Shown: positions 35,455 through 48,693 of the stretch, in pieces
Position numbering within the stretch: position 1 is the first letter of the stretch
Layout of the letters: each line of letters opens with the position of its first letter
Source of the DNA: Streptomyces sp. NA04227
GTDB lineage: Bacteria > Actinomycetota > Actinomycetes > Streptomycetales > Streptomycetaceae
Direction: 5' to 3'
Assembly (NCBI RefSeq): GCF_013364195.1
Contig: NZ_CP054918.1
Location: 5,011,001-5,075,000 of the forward strand
Length of the DNA stretch: 64,000 nucleotides
Position numbers and translations under genes: made by a program
The notes under the pieces: model-generated
The model's database searches: none
What the model was told of the DNA's origin: nothing
Seen by the model: the letters and a program-made list of their open reading frames with translations, nothing else

Positions 35455-35780
35455 CGGCGTTGACGGGGCCGGGGGATCGGCATCCCTTGCGTGACGGGTT
35501 CCGGCGAGTAGGGTGATCTTCGCTCCGGCCCGCCGGGAGGCGAGGGCACACGGGGCGCCGCTCGGCAGTGACGAGCGCGGCATGCGGTTTGGCCTGGGGG
35601 CCCTTGACGAACCGGACGCGGCGCGCGATTCTCAGGACGCGTCGCCAGATCCGATTCTGATCCGAGGCATGGATCGGTGGCGAAGAGGGCAGTATCGATG
35701 TGCATCGAGGGCATGGCTTACCGCGAGTGATGAGAACAACGAGGGTCGTGGGGCACGTGATGGTCCCGGAAAACCCGGAG

Positions 35781-35809
35781 TGGACATCAGTGGGCCAAGT
35801 GGCTACACT
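35781..35809 (+). promoter_or_regulatory. rpoB promoter
   Basis: TGGACA (35781-35786) and TACACT (35804-35809) with a 17-base spacer, a good housekeeping promoter. Transcription would start near 35816, giving a leader of about 180 bases before rpoB. Confidence 0.75.
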
Positions 35810-35993
35810 GACCCTTTGCGCTGCCTGTTAGCTGCCTCCTGCCCGTCACCAGGGGCATGCCCGTGCTTGAGCACAGAGGAAAAAACCGGCCCTGACCTGG
35901 CCTTTCACCGGGTTGCTCCAGTTTTTCCGCTCTGAGTTCCCGCATGGGGCCGGTACGCGCGTAGTGAGTCCGAGCCCTCGGAAGGACCCCCTC

Positions 35994-38900
35994 TTGGCCG
36001 CCTCGCGCACTGCCTCGACCGCGAATACGAACAACGGCGCCAGCACCGCCCCGCTGCGCATCTCCTTTGCAAAGATCAAGGAGCCCCTCGAGGTTCCGAA
36101 CCTTCTTGCTCTGCAGACCGAGAGCTTTGACTGGCTGCTCGGTAATGACGCGTGGAAGGCTCGTGTCGAGGCGGCTCTGGACAGTGGACAGGACGTCCCC
36201 ACCAAGTCCGGTCTGGAGGAGATCTTCGAGGAGATCTCCCCGATCGAGGACTTCTCCGGGTCGATGTCCCTGACGTTCCGCGACCACCGCTTCGAGCCGC
36301 CGAAGAACAGCATCGACGAGTGCAAGGAGCGCGACTTCACGTTCGCCGCCCCGCTCTTCGTCACCGCCGAGTTCACCAACAATGAGACCGGCGAGATCAA
36401 GTCCCAGACGGTCTTCATGGGCGACTTCCCGCTCATGACGAACAAGGGCACCTTCGTGATCAACGGCACCGAGCGTGTCGTGGTCTCGCAGCTCGTCCGC
36501 TCGCCCGGTGTCTACTTCGATTCCAACATCGACAAGACCTCGGACAAGGACATCTTCACCGCCAAGATCATCCCGTCCCGGGGTGCCTGGCTGGAGATGG
36601 AGATCGACAAGCGCGACATGGTCGGTGTGCGTGTCGACCGCAAGCGCAAGCAGTCGGTCACCGTGCTGCTCAAGGCGCTCGGCTGGACCACCGAGCAGAT
36701 CCTGGAGGAGTTCGGCGAGTACGAGTCGATGCGCGCCACCCTGGAGAAGGACCACACCCAGGGCCAGGACGACGCGCTCCTCGACATCTACCGCAAGCTG
36801 CGTCCGGGCGAGCCGCCCACCCGTGAGGCCGCGCAGACGCTGCTCGAGAACCTCTACTTCAACCCGAAGCGCTACGACCTCGCCAAGGTCGGCCGCTACA
36901 AGGTGAACAAGAAGCTGGGCGCCGACGCCCCGCTGGACGCCGGGATCCTGACCGTCGAGGACATCATCGCGACGATCAAGTACCTGGTGAAGCTGCACGC
37001 CGGTGAGACCGAGACGGTCGGCGACAGCGGCACCCAGATCGTCGTCGAGACCGACGACATCGACCACTTCGGCAACCGCCGCCTGCGCAACGTCGGCGAG
37101 CTGATCCAGAACCAGGTCCGTACGGGTCTCGCCCGTATGGAGCGCGTCGTGCGCGAGCGCATGACCACCCAGGACGTCGAGGCGATCACGCCGCAGACCC
37201 TGATCAACATCCGGCCGGTCGTCGCCTCCATCAAGGAGTTCTTCGGCACCAGCCAGCTGTCCCAGTTCATGGACCAGAACAACCCGCTGTCCGGGCTGAC
37301 GCACAAGCGTCGTCTGTCCGCGCTCGGCCCGGGTGGTCTCTCCCGTGAGCGGGCCGGCTTCGAGGTCCGAGACGTGCACCCGTCCCACTACGGACGCATG
37401 TGCCCGATCGAGACGCCCGAAGGCCCGAACATCGGTCTGATCGGTTCGCTCGCCTCCTACGGCCGGGTCAACGCCTTCGGCTTCGTGGAGACCCCGTACC
37501 GCAGGGTCACCGACGGTGTCGTCACCGACGAGGTCGACTACCTGACCGCCGACGAGGAAGACCGCTTCGTCATCGCGCAGGCCAACGCGCCGCTCACCGA
37601 GGACCTGCACTTCGAGGAGTCCCGCGTCCTGGTCCGCCGCCGTGGCGGCGAGGTCGACTACGTCCCCGGCGACGACGTCGACTACATGGACGTCTCCCCG
37701 CGCCAGATGGTGTCCGTCGCGACCGCGATGATCCCCTTCCTGGAGCACGACGACGCCAACCGTGCCCTCATGGGCGCGAACATGATGCGCCAGGCCGTTC
37801 CGCTCATCAAGGCGGAGGCGCCGCTCGTCGGCACCGGCATGGAGTACCGCTGCGCCGTCGACGCCGGTGACGTCATCAAGGCCGAGAAGGACGGTGTCAT
37901 CCAGGAGGTCTCGGCCGACTACGTCACCGTCGCCAACGACGACGGCACGTACACCACGTACCGCGTCGCCAAGTTCTCCCGCTCCAACCAGGGCACCTCG
38001 GTCAACCAGAAGGTCGTCGTCACCGAGGGCGACCGGGTCATCGAGGGCCAGGTCCTGGCCGACGGTCCCGCCACCGAGAACGGCGAGATGGCGCTCGGCA
38101 AGAACCTCCTCGTCGCCTTCATGCCGTGGGAGGGCCACAACTACGAGGACGCGATCATCCTGTCGCAGCGCCTCGTACAGGACGACGTCCTCTCCTCGAT
38201 CCACATCGAGGAGCACGAGGTCGACGCCCGTGACACCAAGCTCGGCCCGGAGGAGATCACCCGGGACATCCCGAACGTCTCCGAGGAGGTCCTCGCCGAC
38301 CTCGACGAGCGCGGCATCATCCGGATCGGTGCCGAGGTCATCGCCGGTGACATCCTCGTCGGCAAGGTGACCCCCAAGGGCGAGACCGAGCTGACCCCCG
38401 AGGAGCGCCTGCTGCGCGCGATCTTCGGTGAGAAGGCCCGTGAGGTCCGTGACACCTCGCTGAAGGTGCCGCACGGCGAGACCGGCAAGGTCATCGGCGT
38501 CCGCGTCTTCGACCGCGAGGAGGGCGACGAGCTTCCCCCCGGTGTGAACCAGCTGGTGCGCGTCTACGTCGCGCAGAAGCGCAAGATCACCGACGGTGAC
38601 AAGCTCGCCGGACGCCACGGCAACAAGGGCGTCATCTCCAAGATCCTGCCGATCGAGGACATGCCGTTCCTGGAGGACGGCACCCCGGTCGACATCATCC
38701 TCAACCCGCTGGGTGTGCCGTCCCGAATGAACCCGGGACAGGTCCTGGAGATCCACCTCGGCTGGCTCGCCAGCCAGGGCTGGGACGTCTCCGGCCTCGC
38801 GGACGAGTGGGCCGAGCGCCTCCAGGCGATCGAGGCCGACCAGGTCGCGCCGCGCACCAACGTCGCGACCCCGGTCTTCGACGGCGCCCGCGAGGACGAG

Positions 38901-39479
38901 CTGGCCGGTCTGCTCGAGCACACCATCCCGAACCGCGACGGCGACCGCATGGTGCTGCCGTCCGGCAAGGCGAGGCTGTTCGACGGCCGCTCCGGCGAGC
39001 CGTTCCCGGACCCGATCTCCATCGGGTACATGTACATCCTCAAGCTGCACCACCTGGTCGACGACAAGCTGCACGCCCGCTCGACCGGTCCGTACTCCAT
39101 GATCACCCAGCAGCCGCTGGGTGGTAAGGCCCAGTTCGGTGGTCAGCGCTTCGGTGAGATGGAGGTGTGGGCGCTGGAGGCGTACGGCGCCGCGTACGCC
39201 CTCCAGGAGCTGCTGACCATCAAGTCCGACGACGTCACCGGCCGCGTGAAGGTCTACGAGGCCATCGTCAAGGGCGAGAACATTCCGGAGCCCGGCATCC
39301 CCGAGTCCTTCAAGGTGCTCATCAAGGAGATGCAGTCCCTGTGCCTCAATGTGGAGGTGCTGTCCAGTGACGGTATGTCCATCGAGATGCGCGACACGGA
39401 CGAGGACGTCTTCCGTGCCGCCGAGGAACTCGGAATCGACCTGTCCCGGCGCGAGCCGAGCAGCGTCGAAGAGGTCTGA
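35994..39479 (+). CDS. rpoB: DNA-directed RNA polymerase subunit beta
   Basis: 1161 residues from a TTG start at 35994, the normal length and start ([17 protein letters not shown]) for Streptomyces; GGAAGGA lies 8 bases upstream. All core regions are present. The rifampicin-binding segment reads [21 protein letters not shown] then [18 protein letters not shown], with the Asp, His and Ser residues of the sensitive type. [20 protein letters not shown] and [20 protein letters not shown] are the active-site regions near the end. Forms the catalytic core with beta'. Confidence 0.98.
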   Translation: MAASRTASTANTNNGASTAPLRISFAKIKEPLEVPNLLALQTESFDWLLGNDAWKARVEAALDSGQDVPTKSGLEEIFEEISPIEDFSGSMSLTFRDHRFEPPKNSIDECKERDFTFAAPLFVTAEFTNNETGEIKSQTVFMGDFPLMTNKGTFVINGTERVVVSQLVRSPGVYFDSNIDKTSDKDIFTAKIIPSRGAWLEMEIDKRDMVGVRVDRKRKQSVTVLLKALGWTTEQILEEFGEYESMRATLEKDHTQGQDDALLDIYRKLRPGEPPTREAAQTLLENLYFNPKRYDLAKVGRYKVNKKLGADAPLDAGILTVEDIIATIKYLVKLHAGETETVGDSGTQIVVETDDIDHFGNRRLRNVGELIQNQVRTGLARMERVVRERMTTQDVEAITPQTLINIRPVVASIKEFFGTSQLSQFMDQNNPLSGLTHKRRLSALGPGGLSRERAGFEVRDVHPSHYGRMCPIETPEGPNIGLIGSLASYGRVNAFGFVETPYRRVTDGVVTDEVDYLTADEEDRFVIAQANAPLTEDLHFEESRVLVRRRGGEVDYVPGDDVDYMDVSPRQMVSVATAMIPFLEHDDANRALMGANMMRQAVPLIKAEAPLVGTGMEYRCAVDAGDVIKAEKDGVIQEVSADYVTVANDDGTYTTYRVAKFSRSNQGTSVNQKVVVTEGDRVIEGQVLADGPATENGEMALGKNLLVAFMPWEGHNYEDAIILSQRLVQDDVLSSIHIEEHEVDARDTKLGPEEITRDIPNVSEEVLADLDERGIIRIGAEVIAGDILVGKVTPKGETELTPEERLLRAIFGEKAREVRDTSLKVPHGETGKVIGVRVFDREEGDELPPGVNQLVRVYVAQKRKITDGDKLAGRHGNKGVISKILPIEDMPFLEDGTPVDIILNPLGVPSRMNPGQVLEIHLGWLASQGWDVSGLADEWAERLQAIEADQVAPRTNVATPVFDGAREDELAGLLEHTIPNRDGDRMVLPSGKARLFDGRSGEPFPDPISIGYMYILKLHHLVDDKLHARSTGPYSMITQQPLGGKAQFGGQRFGEMEVWALEAYGAAYALQELLTIKSDDVTGRVKVYEAIVKGENIPEPGIPESFKVLIKEMQSLCLNVEVLSSDGMSIEMRDTDEDVFRAAEELGIDLSRREPSSVEEV

Positions 39480-39610
39480 CAGTCCGGCCGGGGTCTTCGA
39501 CCCGTAGACCCCGGCCGCTCCCCGGACCCCTCAGACCATTGATGAAGCGCCCCCTTTTCCCGCTGCGGCGAGGTGAGGGGCACAACCCCCGAAAGAGGGA
39601 TTGACGACAA

Positions 39611-43522
<3,912 letters not shown>

Positions 43523-43545
43523 GGTCCCGCTGCCGTAAGGCTGTT

Positions 43546-43581
43546 GAAGGGCGGTCACCCCGGGTGGGGTGGCCGCCCTTC
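43546..43581 (+). terminator. Terminator of rpoBC
   Basis: GAAGGGCGGTCACCCC (43546-43561) and GGGGTGGCCGCCCTTC (43566-43581) form a 16-base stem with one G-T pair and a 4-base loop, followed by GGGCTTTCTGTCTGT. It may also serve the convergent ATPase gene. Confidence 0.9.
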
Positions 43582-43596
43582 GGGCTTTCTGTCTGT

Positions 43597-44094
43597 CTAC
43601 GGGCGAGCGCTGATCGGGACGCTGGGAGCGGGCTGCGAGGAACCGAGCTCGCACCACACATACTTTCCGGTGGCCTGTGGGTGCCAGCCCCAGAGGTCGG
43701 CGCAGGCGTGGACCAGGCTGAGTCCGCGGCCGTGGTCCTGGTCGGTGGGGTTCGGGTCGGTGGCTTTCGCCAACTCCGCTGCGGAGTCGGGTGGTTGGGG
43801 TGGGTGGGGTAGGACGAGTGGCAGGGGCGGCTCCGGGTCCGCGTCCCAGGCTCCGATACGGAGGACGCCCGCGGACCAGCGCACACGCAGGGCGGCGGGT
43901 CCTTTGGTGTGGCGTACGGAGTTCGAGATCAGCTCGGTGGCGAGGAGTTCGGCTTTCTCGGCGAGAGGGAGTAAGCCGTGCATCGTGAGGATCAGGCGGA
44001 GGGTGCGGCGGCAAATGGTGACGGCGCGTAGGTCGTGGGGGATGTAGAGGGAGTACTCCCAGGGGGTGGTGGGGACGGTCTCAGCTTCGGGCAT
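43597..44094 (-). CDS. ATP-binding RsbW/Scr3-like anti-sigma-type protein
   Basis: 165 residues, a single HATPase domain of the GHKL type. ALLATELISNSVRHTKGPAA is the N box (E-L-x-x-N-x-x-x-H), LRIGAWDADPEPP the G1-like box (D-x-D), and DHGRGLSLVHACADLWGWHP the G2 box. Such stand-alone domains act as serine kinases and anti-sigma factors. Start ATG 44094 has AGGAG 7 bases upstream; earlier frames are low-complexity. It is divergent from an XRE/DUF397 pair, the triad known from Streptomyces abaA/whiJ-type loci, and two palindromes lie between. Confidence 0.85.
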   Translation of the reverse strand: MPEAETVPTTPWEYSLYIPHDLRAVTICRRTLRLILTMHGLLPLAEKAELLATELISNSVRHTKGPAALRVRWSAGVLRIGAWDADPEPPLPLVLPHPPQPPDSAAELAKATDPNPTDQDHGRGLSLVHACADLWGWHPQATGKYVWCELGSSQPAPSVPISARP

Positions 44095-44246
44095 GCGTGA
44101 ACTCCTGGTGGGGGAGGGGGAGGGGGAGTTGGGTGTATGCGGATCGTGGCGGGCGGTGGCAGTGTCGCGGCCGTCGTGGCAGGACGGGGCGGTGCGCTTC
44201 CGGGGCCTCGGGAATCCGCAGGGTGTGCGTCGCATCACTGACAGTA

Positions 44247-44280
44247 GAGCAAAAATTTTTGCTCACGCAAGCCATTGCGT
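44247..44280. promoter_or_regulatory. Two adjacent perfect palindromes in the divergent region
   Basis: GAGCAAAAATTTTTGCTC (44247-44264) is an 18-base perfect palindrome with a ten-base A/T core, unusual in this GC-rich DNA. It is followed at once by ACGCAA-GCCA-TTGCGT (44265-44280), a perfect 6-base inverted repeat. They lie 153 bases before the ATPase start and 53 bases before the XRE start, so they are likely operators, presumably of the XRE protein. Confidence 0.8.
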
Positions 44281-44332
44281 AATCTGGCCCACGAACGAAG
44301 AGTCATGGCGGGTGAGTTGAAGGCGGGGAGGC

Positions 44333-45184
44333 ATGGCGCCAAGGAGTCGACCTACCGCGCGGCAGGAGCGCCTGGGTCGTGAACTGCGCAGGCTACGAGA
44401 GGCGGCGGACATGAAAGCCCGCGAGGTGGCGGGCTTGCTCAGTTCGACGTCGGCGCAGATGAGCCAAGTCGAGGGCGGCTTCGCCGGGGTGAGCGAGGAG
44501 CGAGTGCGCCGGTTGGTCGCTCACTACGCGTGTGCCGACCGCGCACTGGTCGATGCTTTGGTGGCCATGGCGACCGAGCGCATGCAGGGTTGGTGGGAGG
44601 AGTTCCGGGGCGTCCTGCCGCCAGTGTTCCTGGACGTCGCCGAACTGGAACATCACGCGGTGTTCTTGCGTGAAGTCGTGATCACTCACGTTCCGGGTCT
44701 GTTGCAGACTCCGGATTACGCCCGGGCCGTCTTCGGATACATGGTGCCGGAATTGCCCGAGAGCGAGCTGGCCCCACGCGTTGAGCACAGGATGAAACGG
44801 CGGACTGTGCTCACACGCGAATCTCCAGTCCCGTACGAGACGATCATCCACGAAGCCGCACTACGTATCCGTGTCGCCGACCGGAAGGTGGCTCGGGCTC
44901 AACTGCGGCAAATCCTGGACGAGATGGAGTGCGGGCACGTCACGGTGCGCGTCATTCCGTTCGATGTCGACGGGTTCGCAGGTGCCAGTGCCGCCATGAT
45001 GCATCTGGGCGGCCGCGTTCCGCGCCTGGACACGGTGCTCAGAGATTCGCCGAGCGGGACTGCCTTCCTGGATGCCGAGTCTCAACTGGGCCGCTTTCGA
45101 ACGCTCTTCCGTAAGGTGGAGAACGCAGCACTCGGCCCCGCGGAGTCAGCGGACCTCATTCATCATCTTGCGAAGGAATTGTGA
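44333..45184 (+). CDS. XRE family regulator with DUF5753 domain (Scr1/WhiJ-like)
   Basis: 283 residues. The N-terminal helix-turn-helix RQERLGRELRRLREAADMKA and REVAGLLSSTSAQMSQVEGG is of the XRE type. The rest, from WWEEFRGVLPPVFLDVAELE through VPGLLQTPDYARAVF, RMKRRTVLTRESPVPYETII and VRVIPFDVDGFAG, is the DUF5753 domain typical of Streptomyces regulators paired with DUF397 proteins. ATG start with GGGGAGG upstream. The stop overlaps the DUF397 start by 4 bases, so the two proteins are translationally coupled and probably interact. Confidence 0.92.
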   Translation: MAPRSRPTARQERLGRELRRLREAADMKAREVAGLLSSTSAQMSQVEGGFAGVSEERVRRLVAHYACADRALVDALVAMATERMQGWWEEFRGVLPPVFLDVAELEHHAVFLREVVITHVPGLLQTPDYARAVFGYMVPELPESELAPRVEHRMKRRTVLTRESPVPYETIIHEAALRIRVADRKVARAQLRQILDEMECGHVTVRVIPFDVDGFAGASAAMMHLGGRVPRLDTVLRDSPSGTAFLDAESQLGRFRTLFRKVENAALGPAESADLIHHLAKEL

Positions 45185-45414
45185 GGGCAGTACGTGTGAC
45201 CGGACGTCGTCACTGGAAGAAGTCGTCCTTCTCCGAAGGGGGCGATGGCAACACATGTGTGGAGATAGCGGACTTCGGTGCCCGGGTCGCGATACGCGAC
45301 TCTAAGGATCCAGCTCAGGGCTTGCTCTCCTTCCCGCCTGGAGCCTTCACCGCTTTCGTCAAGGTCCTCAAGTCCGATGCGGGTTCGGGTGAGTTCGGGC
45401 AGATTGCGATGTGA
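45181..45414 (+). CDS. DUF397 protein (Scr2/BldB-family)
   Basis: 77 residues. The core RRHWKKSSFSEGGDGNTCVEIADF-like pattern (W-x-K-S-S-x-S, G-x-x-C-V-E-V/I-A) and IRDSKDP define DUF397, the family that includes the developmental protein BldB. GTG 45181 overlaps the XRE stop; GTG 45193 is an alternative start. Family knowledge: these small proteins bind and antagonise the partner XRE protein. Together with the divergent ATPase it completes a three-gene regulatory module. Confidence 0.92.
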   Translation: MRAVRVTGRRHWKKSSFSEGGDGNTCVEIADFGARVAIRDSKDPAQGLLSFPPGAFTAFVKVLKSDAGSGEFGQIAM

Positions 45415-45507
45415 TCCAATCTCGACCCGGAAATAGTGGCGGAACCAACTCGCCGCTCGCTAGCGTCTATAGGCCAGTCGAAGTCTCATCCCCACCGGGA
45501 GTTGTCC

Positions 45508-46176
45508 GTGTACCGCACTCGTGTGCTGCCCGCCGCCGTCTCGCTCACGGCTGCTGCTGCCCTGCTTCTGACCGGTTGCGGGGGCGGCGATGACGACAAG
45601 GACAAGGAGCCGATCGAGGGGGCGGGCGGGGAGAGCAAGTCGAGCGCGCCTGCTAGTCCTTCGGCTAGCGCGGGGCCGAAGATCGACCGGCCGGTGATGA
45701 AGTTCCCGTCGGACGTGGAGCTCGTCTTCGACAAGGCTCAGGTAACGCCCGAGCAGGCAGCCCCGCTCAACGACGCGCAGAACTTCCTCCGTTCCATCGA
45801 ATACGGAATCGTCAAGCAGGACCCCAAGGAGCCTGCGCACAGGTTCTACAGCGAATATCCGGGCACGGCTTTGGACTACGCGAAGAGCCAGATCAAGGGG
45901 CACGCTGACGCGGGCGCCACGATCACCGGCAAGCGCCATTACTACAACGCCAAGGTCAAGCTGTCGGACAGCGGCAAGACCGGTTTCGTCAGCATGTGCA
46001 GTGATGGCTCCAAGCTTTACGGCAAGGACGTGAAGACCGGAGAGGTTCGCCGCACGAAGAAGAGCGTCAAAGACTACTACTTCTGGCAGATCCAGATGGC
46101 GGCGTCCGACAAGACCGAAGGGCTGTGGCGCGCCAAGGAGATCCAGGTTGCGGGGGAAGCCAAGCAATGCATGTGA
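45508..46176 (+). CDS. Lipoprotein, first copy of a duplicated pair
   Basis: 222 residues from GTG 45508 (GGGAG 6 bases upstream). Signal YRTRVLPAAVSLTAAAALLL with a perfect lipobox LLTGC followed by GGGDDDKDKEPIEGAGG. The mature domain of about 150 residues (LDYAKSQIKGHADAGATITG, VKLSDSGKTGFVSMCSDGSK) has no family that I recognise; it may be of the same general form as small periplasmic cystatin-like domains. It is similar to the lipoprotein at 48048 in the linker (DEIEGAGG, LPSD/FPSD) and in upstream bases. It overlaps the next gene by 10 bases. Confidence 0.82.
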   Translation: MYRTRVLPAAVSLTAAAALLLTGCGGGDDDKDKEPIEGAGGESKSSAPASPSASAGPKIDRPVMKFPSDVELVFDKAQVTPEQAAPLNDAQNFLRSIEYGIVKQDPKEPAHRFYSEYPGTALDYAKSQIKGHADAGATITGKRHYYNAKVKLSDSGKTGFVSMCSDGSKLYGKDVKTGEVRRTKKSVKDYYFWQIQMAASDKTEGLWRAKEIQVAGEAKQCM

Positions 46177-47192
46177 TGAATGGACGCCGAATTCTGACTG
46201 TGATGACGGTGGGAGCCCTCCTCACAGTTGTCACCGGCCTCCCTGCTGCGGCTGAAGACGACTATGGAAAGGCCACTGGCGGGGCAAAGAAGACGGACGA
46301 CGGCGGCGGTGCGATCGATGCGAAGATTGTTTTCCGTGGGTCCGGAGTTGGCGGCGGTACGAAGGGCTCCGGGGGCCTGACGTCCGTGGACGCCAACTGG
46401 GAGCCGCCCGGCTGTTGGTACGCCCCCCAGTGGAAGTCCGGCGAGTTCCGCGACCTCCGGCACAACATCTATTTCGGTGCCGTGCACGACCCCGACGGCC
46501 GTGACTACGTCGGGGAGATATCCGACGAGAACGAAAAGTACGCCAAGGACGAGTACCACGACGGCGACAAGGGCATGTACTGGGGCGCTGTCCAGAACCC
46601 CGACGCCTCGTACGAGGAGCAGTGGGCCTGCGACAAGGACCCCTTCTGGGTACCGGAAGGCGAACAGCCCGACGAACCCCAGGCGGTCTCCCCGGAGGTC
46701 CTGGCGGGCCTTGCCTACAACCAGATCAAGGTCCCGGGTACGAAGGTGACGCTGGCCCCGGCGGGCGCCAGCAAGGTCAACCTTCCGACCTGGGCCTGGC
46801 TGGACAAGGGTGAGTACAAGCCGGTGTCCGTGACGGCCTCGCTGGACTTCCCGGGCTTCCACATGGAGGCGACGACGACGGCTGAGCCCGTCGGCCTGCA
46901 CATCGACCCGGGCACCGAAGACGCCGACGTCCTGCCGGCCTCCGGCAACTGCGAGCCCAACAAGGACGGTTCGATCGGTGAGCCGTACGCCCGCGGCAAG
47001 GCGGAGCAGACGCCGCCGTGCGGTGTCACGTACCGGAAGTCCTCCGGCGGCGGCACGTACGACCTGAACGCGACGGCCACTTGGAAGATCACGTGGACGG
47101 GCAGCAACGGTACGGGCGGCGACTTGCCCGATGGTGAGTACGGCAACGACCAGCAGGTCGAGGTACAGGAGGCACAGGCGGTCAACCGCTGA
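46167..47192 (+). CDS. Secreted protein, first copy of a duplicated pair
   Basis: 341 residues. Start ATG 46167 is chosen because GGGGGAAG lies 7 bases upstream; ATG 46176 is possible. Signal peptide around RRILTVMTVGALLTVVTGLP with AAA cleavage. The mature protein is acidic and rich in Gly, Trp and Pro, with blocks ANWEPPGCWYAPQW, KVNLPTWAWLDKG, EATTTAEPVGLHIDPG, QTPPCGVTYRKSSGGG and the C terminus TGGDLPDGEYGNDQQVEVQE. Cysteines probably form disulfides. No named family recognised. The same blocks occur in the gene at 48694. Confidence 0.8.
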   Translation: MHVMNGRRILTVMTVGALLTVVTGLPAAAEDDYGKATGGAKKTDDGGGAIDAKIVFRGSGVGGGTKGSGGLTSVDANWEPPGCWYAPQWKSGEFRDLRHNIYFGAVHDPDGRDYVGEISDENEKYAKDEYHDGDKGMYWGAVQNPDASYEEQWACDKDPFWVPEGEQPDEPQAVSPEVLAGLAYNQIKVPGTKVTLAPAGASKVNLPTWAWLDKGEYKPVSVTASLDFPGFHMEATTTAEPVGLHIDPGTEDADVLPASGNCEPNKDGSIGEPYARGKAEQTPPCGVTYRKSSGGGTYDLNATATWKITWTGSNGTGGDLPDGEYGNDQQVEVQEAQAVNR

Positions 47193-47230
47193 GTCCCTGG
47201 CGGGAGTTGGACCCAAAGAGTAGGACGGGG

Positions 47231-47274
47231 GAGAGGGGGCGGTCGTTCATGGAGCGGCCGCCCTCTCTGTTTTT
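47231..47274 (+). terminator. Terminator after the first pair
   Basis: GAGAGGG (47231-47237) with CCCTCTC (47261-47267) and inner GGCGG/CCGCC pairing, followed by TGTTTTT. It closes the first lipoprotein/secreted pair. Confidence 0.8.
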
Positions 47275-47307
47275 CACCTACTGGACCCACGGCGGAACGG
47301 AGTTGAT

Positions 47308-47967
47308 GTGAGCAGTACGCAACAGGCGCGCCTTGAACGGGCGCAGCGGCTGGACTCGGATGAATCGAATGGCACCGTGCCCGCGCCGGTGCACGTACTG
47401 CCCATGCTCTGGATGGGAGTTGTGGGTCCCCTGCTGTTGGGGGCGGCGGCGTTGCTCTGGTTCTCCGGGCAGTTGGCGTCCTTCTGCTACCTGATGACAC
47501 TCACCTCGCTCGGTCCCGGCAGCATCCTGGTCCGGCTCGGCTGGGCGAACCGCGCCGAGCGAGCGCTGAGCCGAAGGACCCGCCGCCTCGTGGCTGCGCA
47601 GCCGCATCCCGCGTACTCGGTGAGGCTAGGGCTGAACGCATCCGACGGGCGCGCGCCGGGACCGGTTTCCGAACTCGACGTGGGCCCTGCCCAGGATGGC
47701 GTGTGTGCGGTCGGTCCGGAGGCGCTGTACCTGGTCGGAGTGGATGGCCGCGAGGTGACCATCCCGCTGGCTGAGCTGCGGGGAGCGGTTCAACTGCCCC
47801 GTTCGCAAGGCTCGTTGGATATCCACCTGCGCGATGGGCAGAGCCTGGAGCTGAAGGCAGCCCACCCCCGCAATTTCCTGATTGCGGTGTGCGGTAGAGG
47901 CGTCCGCATGTTGTGGGAGGGCGAGGTCCCGCATGCGGATTCGAGCACCGTCACCCGACCCCGATGA
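47308..47967 (+). CDS. Hypothetical membrane protein
   Basis: 219 residues, GTG start with ACGGAG upstream. A charged N terminus (RLERAQRLDSDESNGTV) is followed by two hydrophobic segments (PMLWMGVVGPLLLGAAALLW and LASFCYLMTLTSLGPGSILV). A soluble C-terminal part of about 110 residues is rich in beta strands (EALYLVGVDGREVTIPLAEL, GSLDIHLRDGQSLELKAAHP) and reminiscent of a PH-like domain, though I cannot assign it. It lies between the two copies of the lipoprotein/secreted pair on the same strand. Confidence 0.7.
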   Translation: MSSTQQARLERAQRLDSDESNGTVPAPVHVLPMLWMGVVGPLLLGAAALLWFSGQLASFCYLMTLTSLGPGSILVRLGWANRAERALSRRTRRLVAAQPHPAYSVRLGLNASDGRAPGPVSELDVGPAQDGVCAVGPEALYLVGVDGREVTIPLAELRGAVQLPRSQGSLDIHLRDGQSLELKAAHPRNFLIAVCGRGVRMLWEGEVPHADSSTVTRPR

Positions 47968-48047
47968 GGCACGCGTCCGAGTGGCATGATGCAAGTGAGA
48001 CACAAGACCTAGATGGCCGATAACCCATCCCCCACTGGGAGTTCGAA

Positions 48048-48692
48048 GTGAAGCGCAGCACCCTGTCCGCCGCTGCCGCAGTGGCTGCGAGCCTGGTTCT
48101 TGCCCTGAGCGCCTGCTCGTCGGGCGGTGACGACGACGGTTCCGACGAGATCGAGGGCGCGGGCGGCGGCAGCGACAAGCCGTCGGCTTCGGCCTCGACG
48201 AGTGAGCCTCCGTCGAAGGCCGGGCGGCCGGAAGTGAAGCTCCCCTCGGACTTCACGATGCAGTTCGAGGGATGGAAGAACAGCGACCCCGAGCTCCAGG
48301 CGATCCTCGACGACGGCCGCGAGCACGTACGCGCCGACCACGCCGCGGTCATCGACGCCGACGCGGACGCGAAGTACCTGCACTTCTACAACGAGGGCGA
48401 GTCCCTTGTCTCCTCGCAGACTTGGGTGAAGCAGTACATCAAGGCCAACGTCACGCTGGTGGGCGAGATCACCGTGTCCGAGCCTCAGGCGAAGGTCGTG
48501 AAGAAGGACACGGGCGTACTGACCTACTGCCTCGACGAGGGCAAGGCGTTTGCCAAGAACCGCAAGACAGGGAAGCAGACCGGCACGCCCGAAGGCGACA
48601 GCCCGCGGCTCCAGTACCGCACCACGCTCGTGAAGTCGCCCGAGGGTGTGTGGCGTACGACCACTGCGGACACCAAACGAGGGGGGTGCTGA
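48048..48692 (+). CDS. Lipoprotein, second copy of the duplicated pair
   Basis: 214 residues, GTG 48048 with GGGAG about 6 bases upstream. Signal KRSTLSAAAAVAASLVLALS and lipobox LSAC-SSGGDDDGSDEIEGAG. The mature domain has LPSDFTMQFEGWKNSDPELQ, then HFYNEGESLVSSQTWVKQYI and VVKKDTGVLTYCLDEGKAFA. Linker, length, order and the upstream block ending AC(T/C)GGGAGTT resemble the lipoprotein gene at 45508, so the two are paralogues. The stop is 1 base before the next ATG. Function unknown. Confidence 0.82.
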   Translation: MKRSTLSAAAAVAASLVLALSACSSGGDDDGSDEIEGAGGGSDKPSASASTSEPPSKAGRPEVKLPSDFTMQFEGWKNSDPELQAILDDGREHVRADHAAVIDADADAKYLHFYNEGESLVSSQTWVKQYIKANVTLVGEITVSEPQAKVVKKDTGVLTYCLDEGKAFAKNRKTGKQTGTPEGDSPRLQYRTTLVKSPEGVWRTTTADTKRGGC

Positions 48693-48693
48693 C

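Noticed and set aside
35513..35935. Open frame of 140 codons in the rplL-rpoB spacer
   Set aside because: It spans the rpoB promoter and leader, has no ribosome site and no recognisable protein character.
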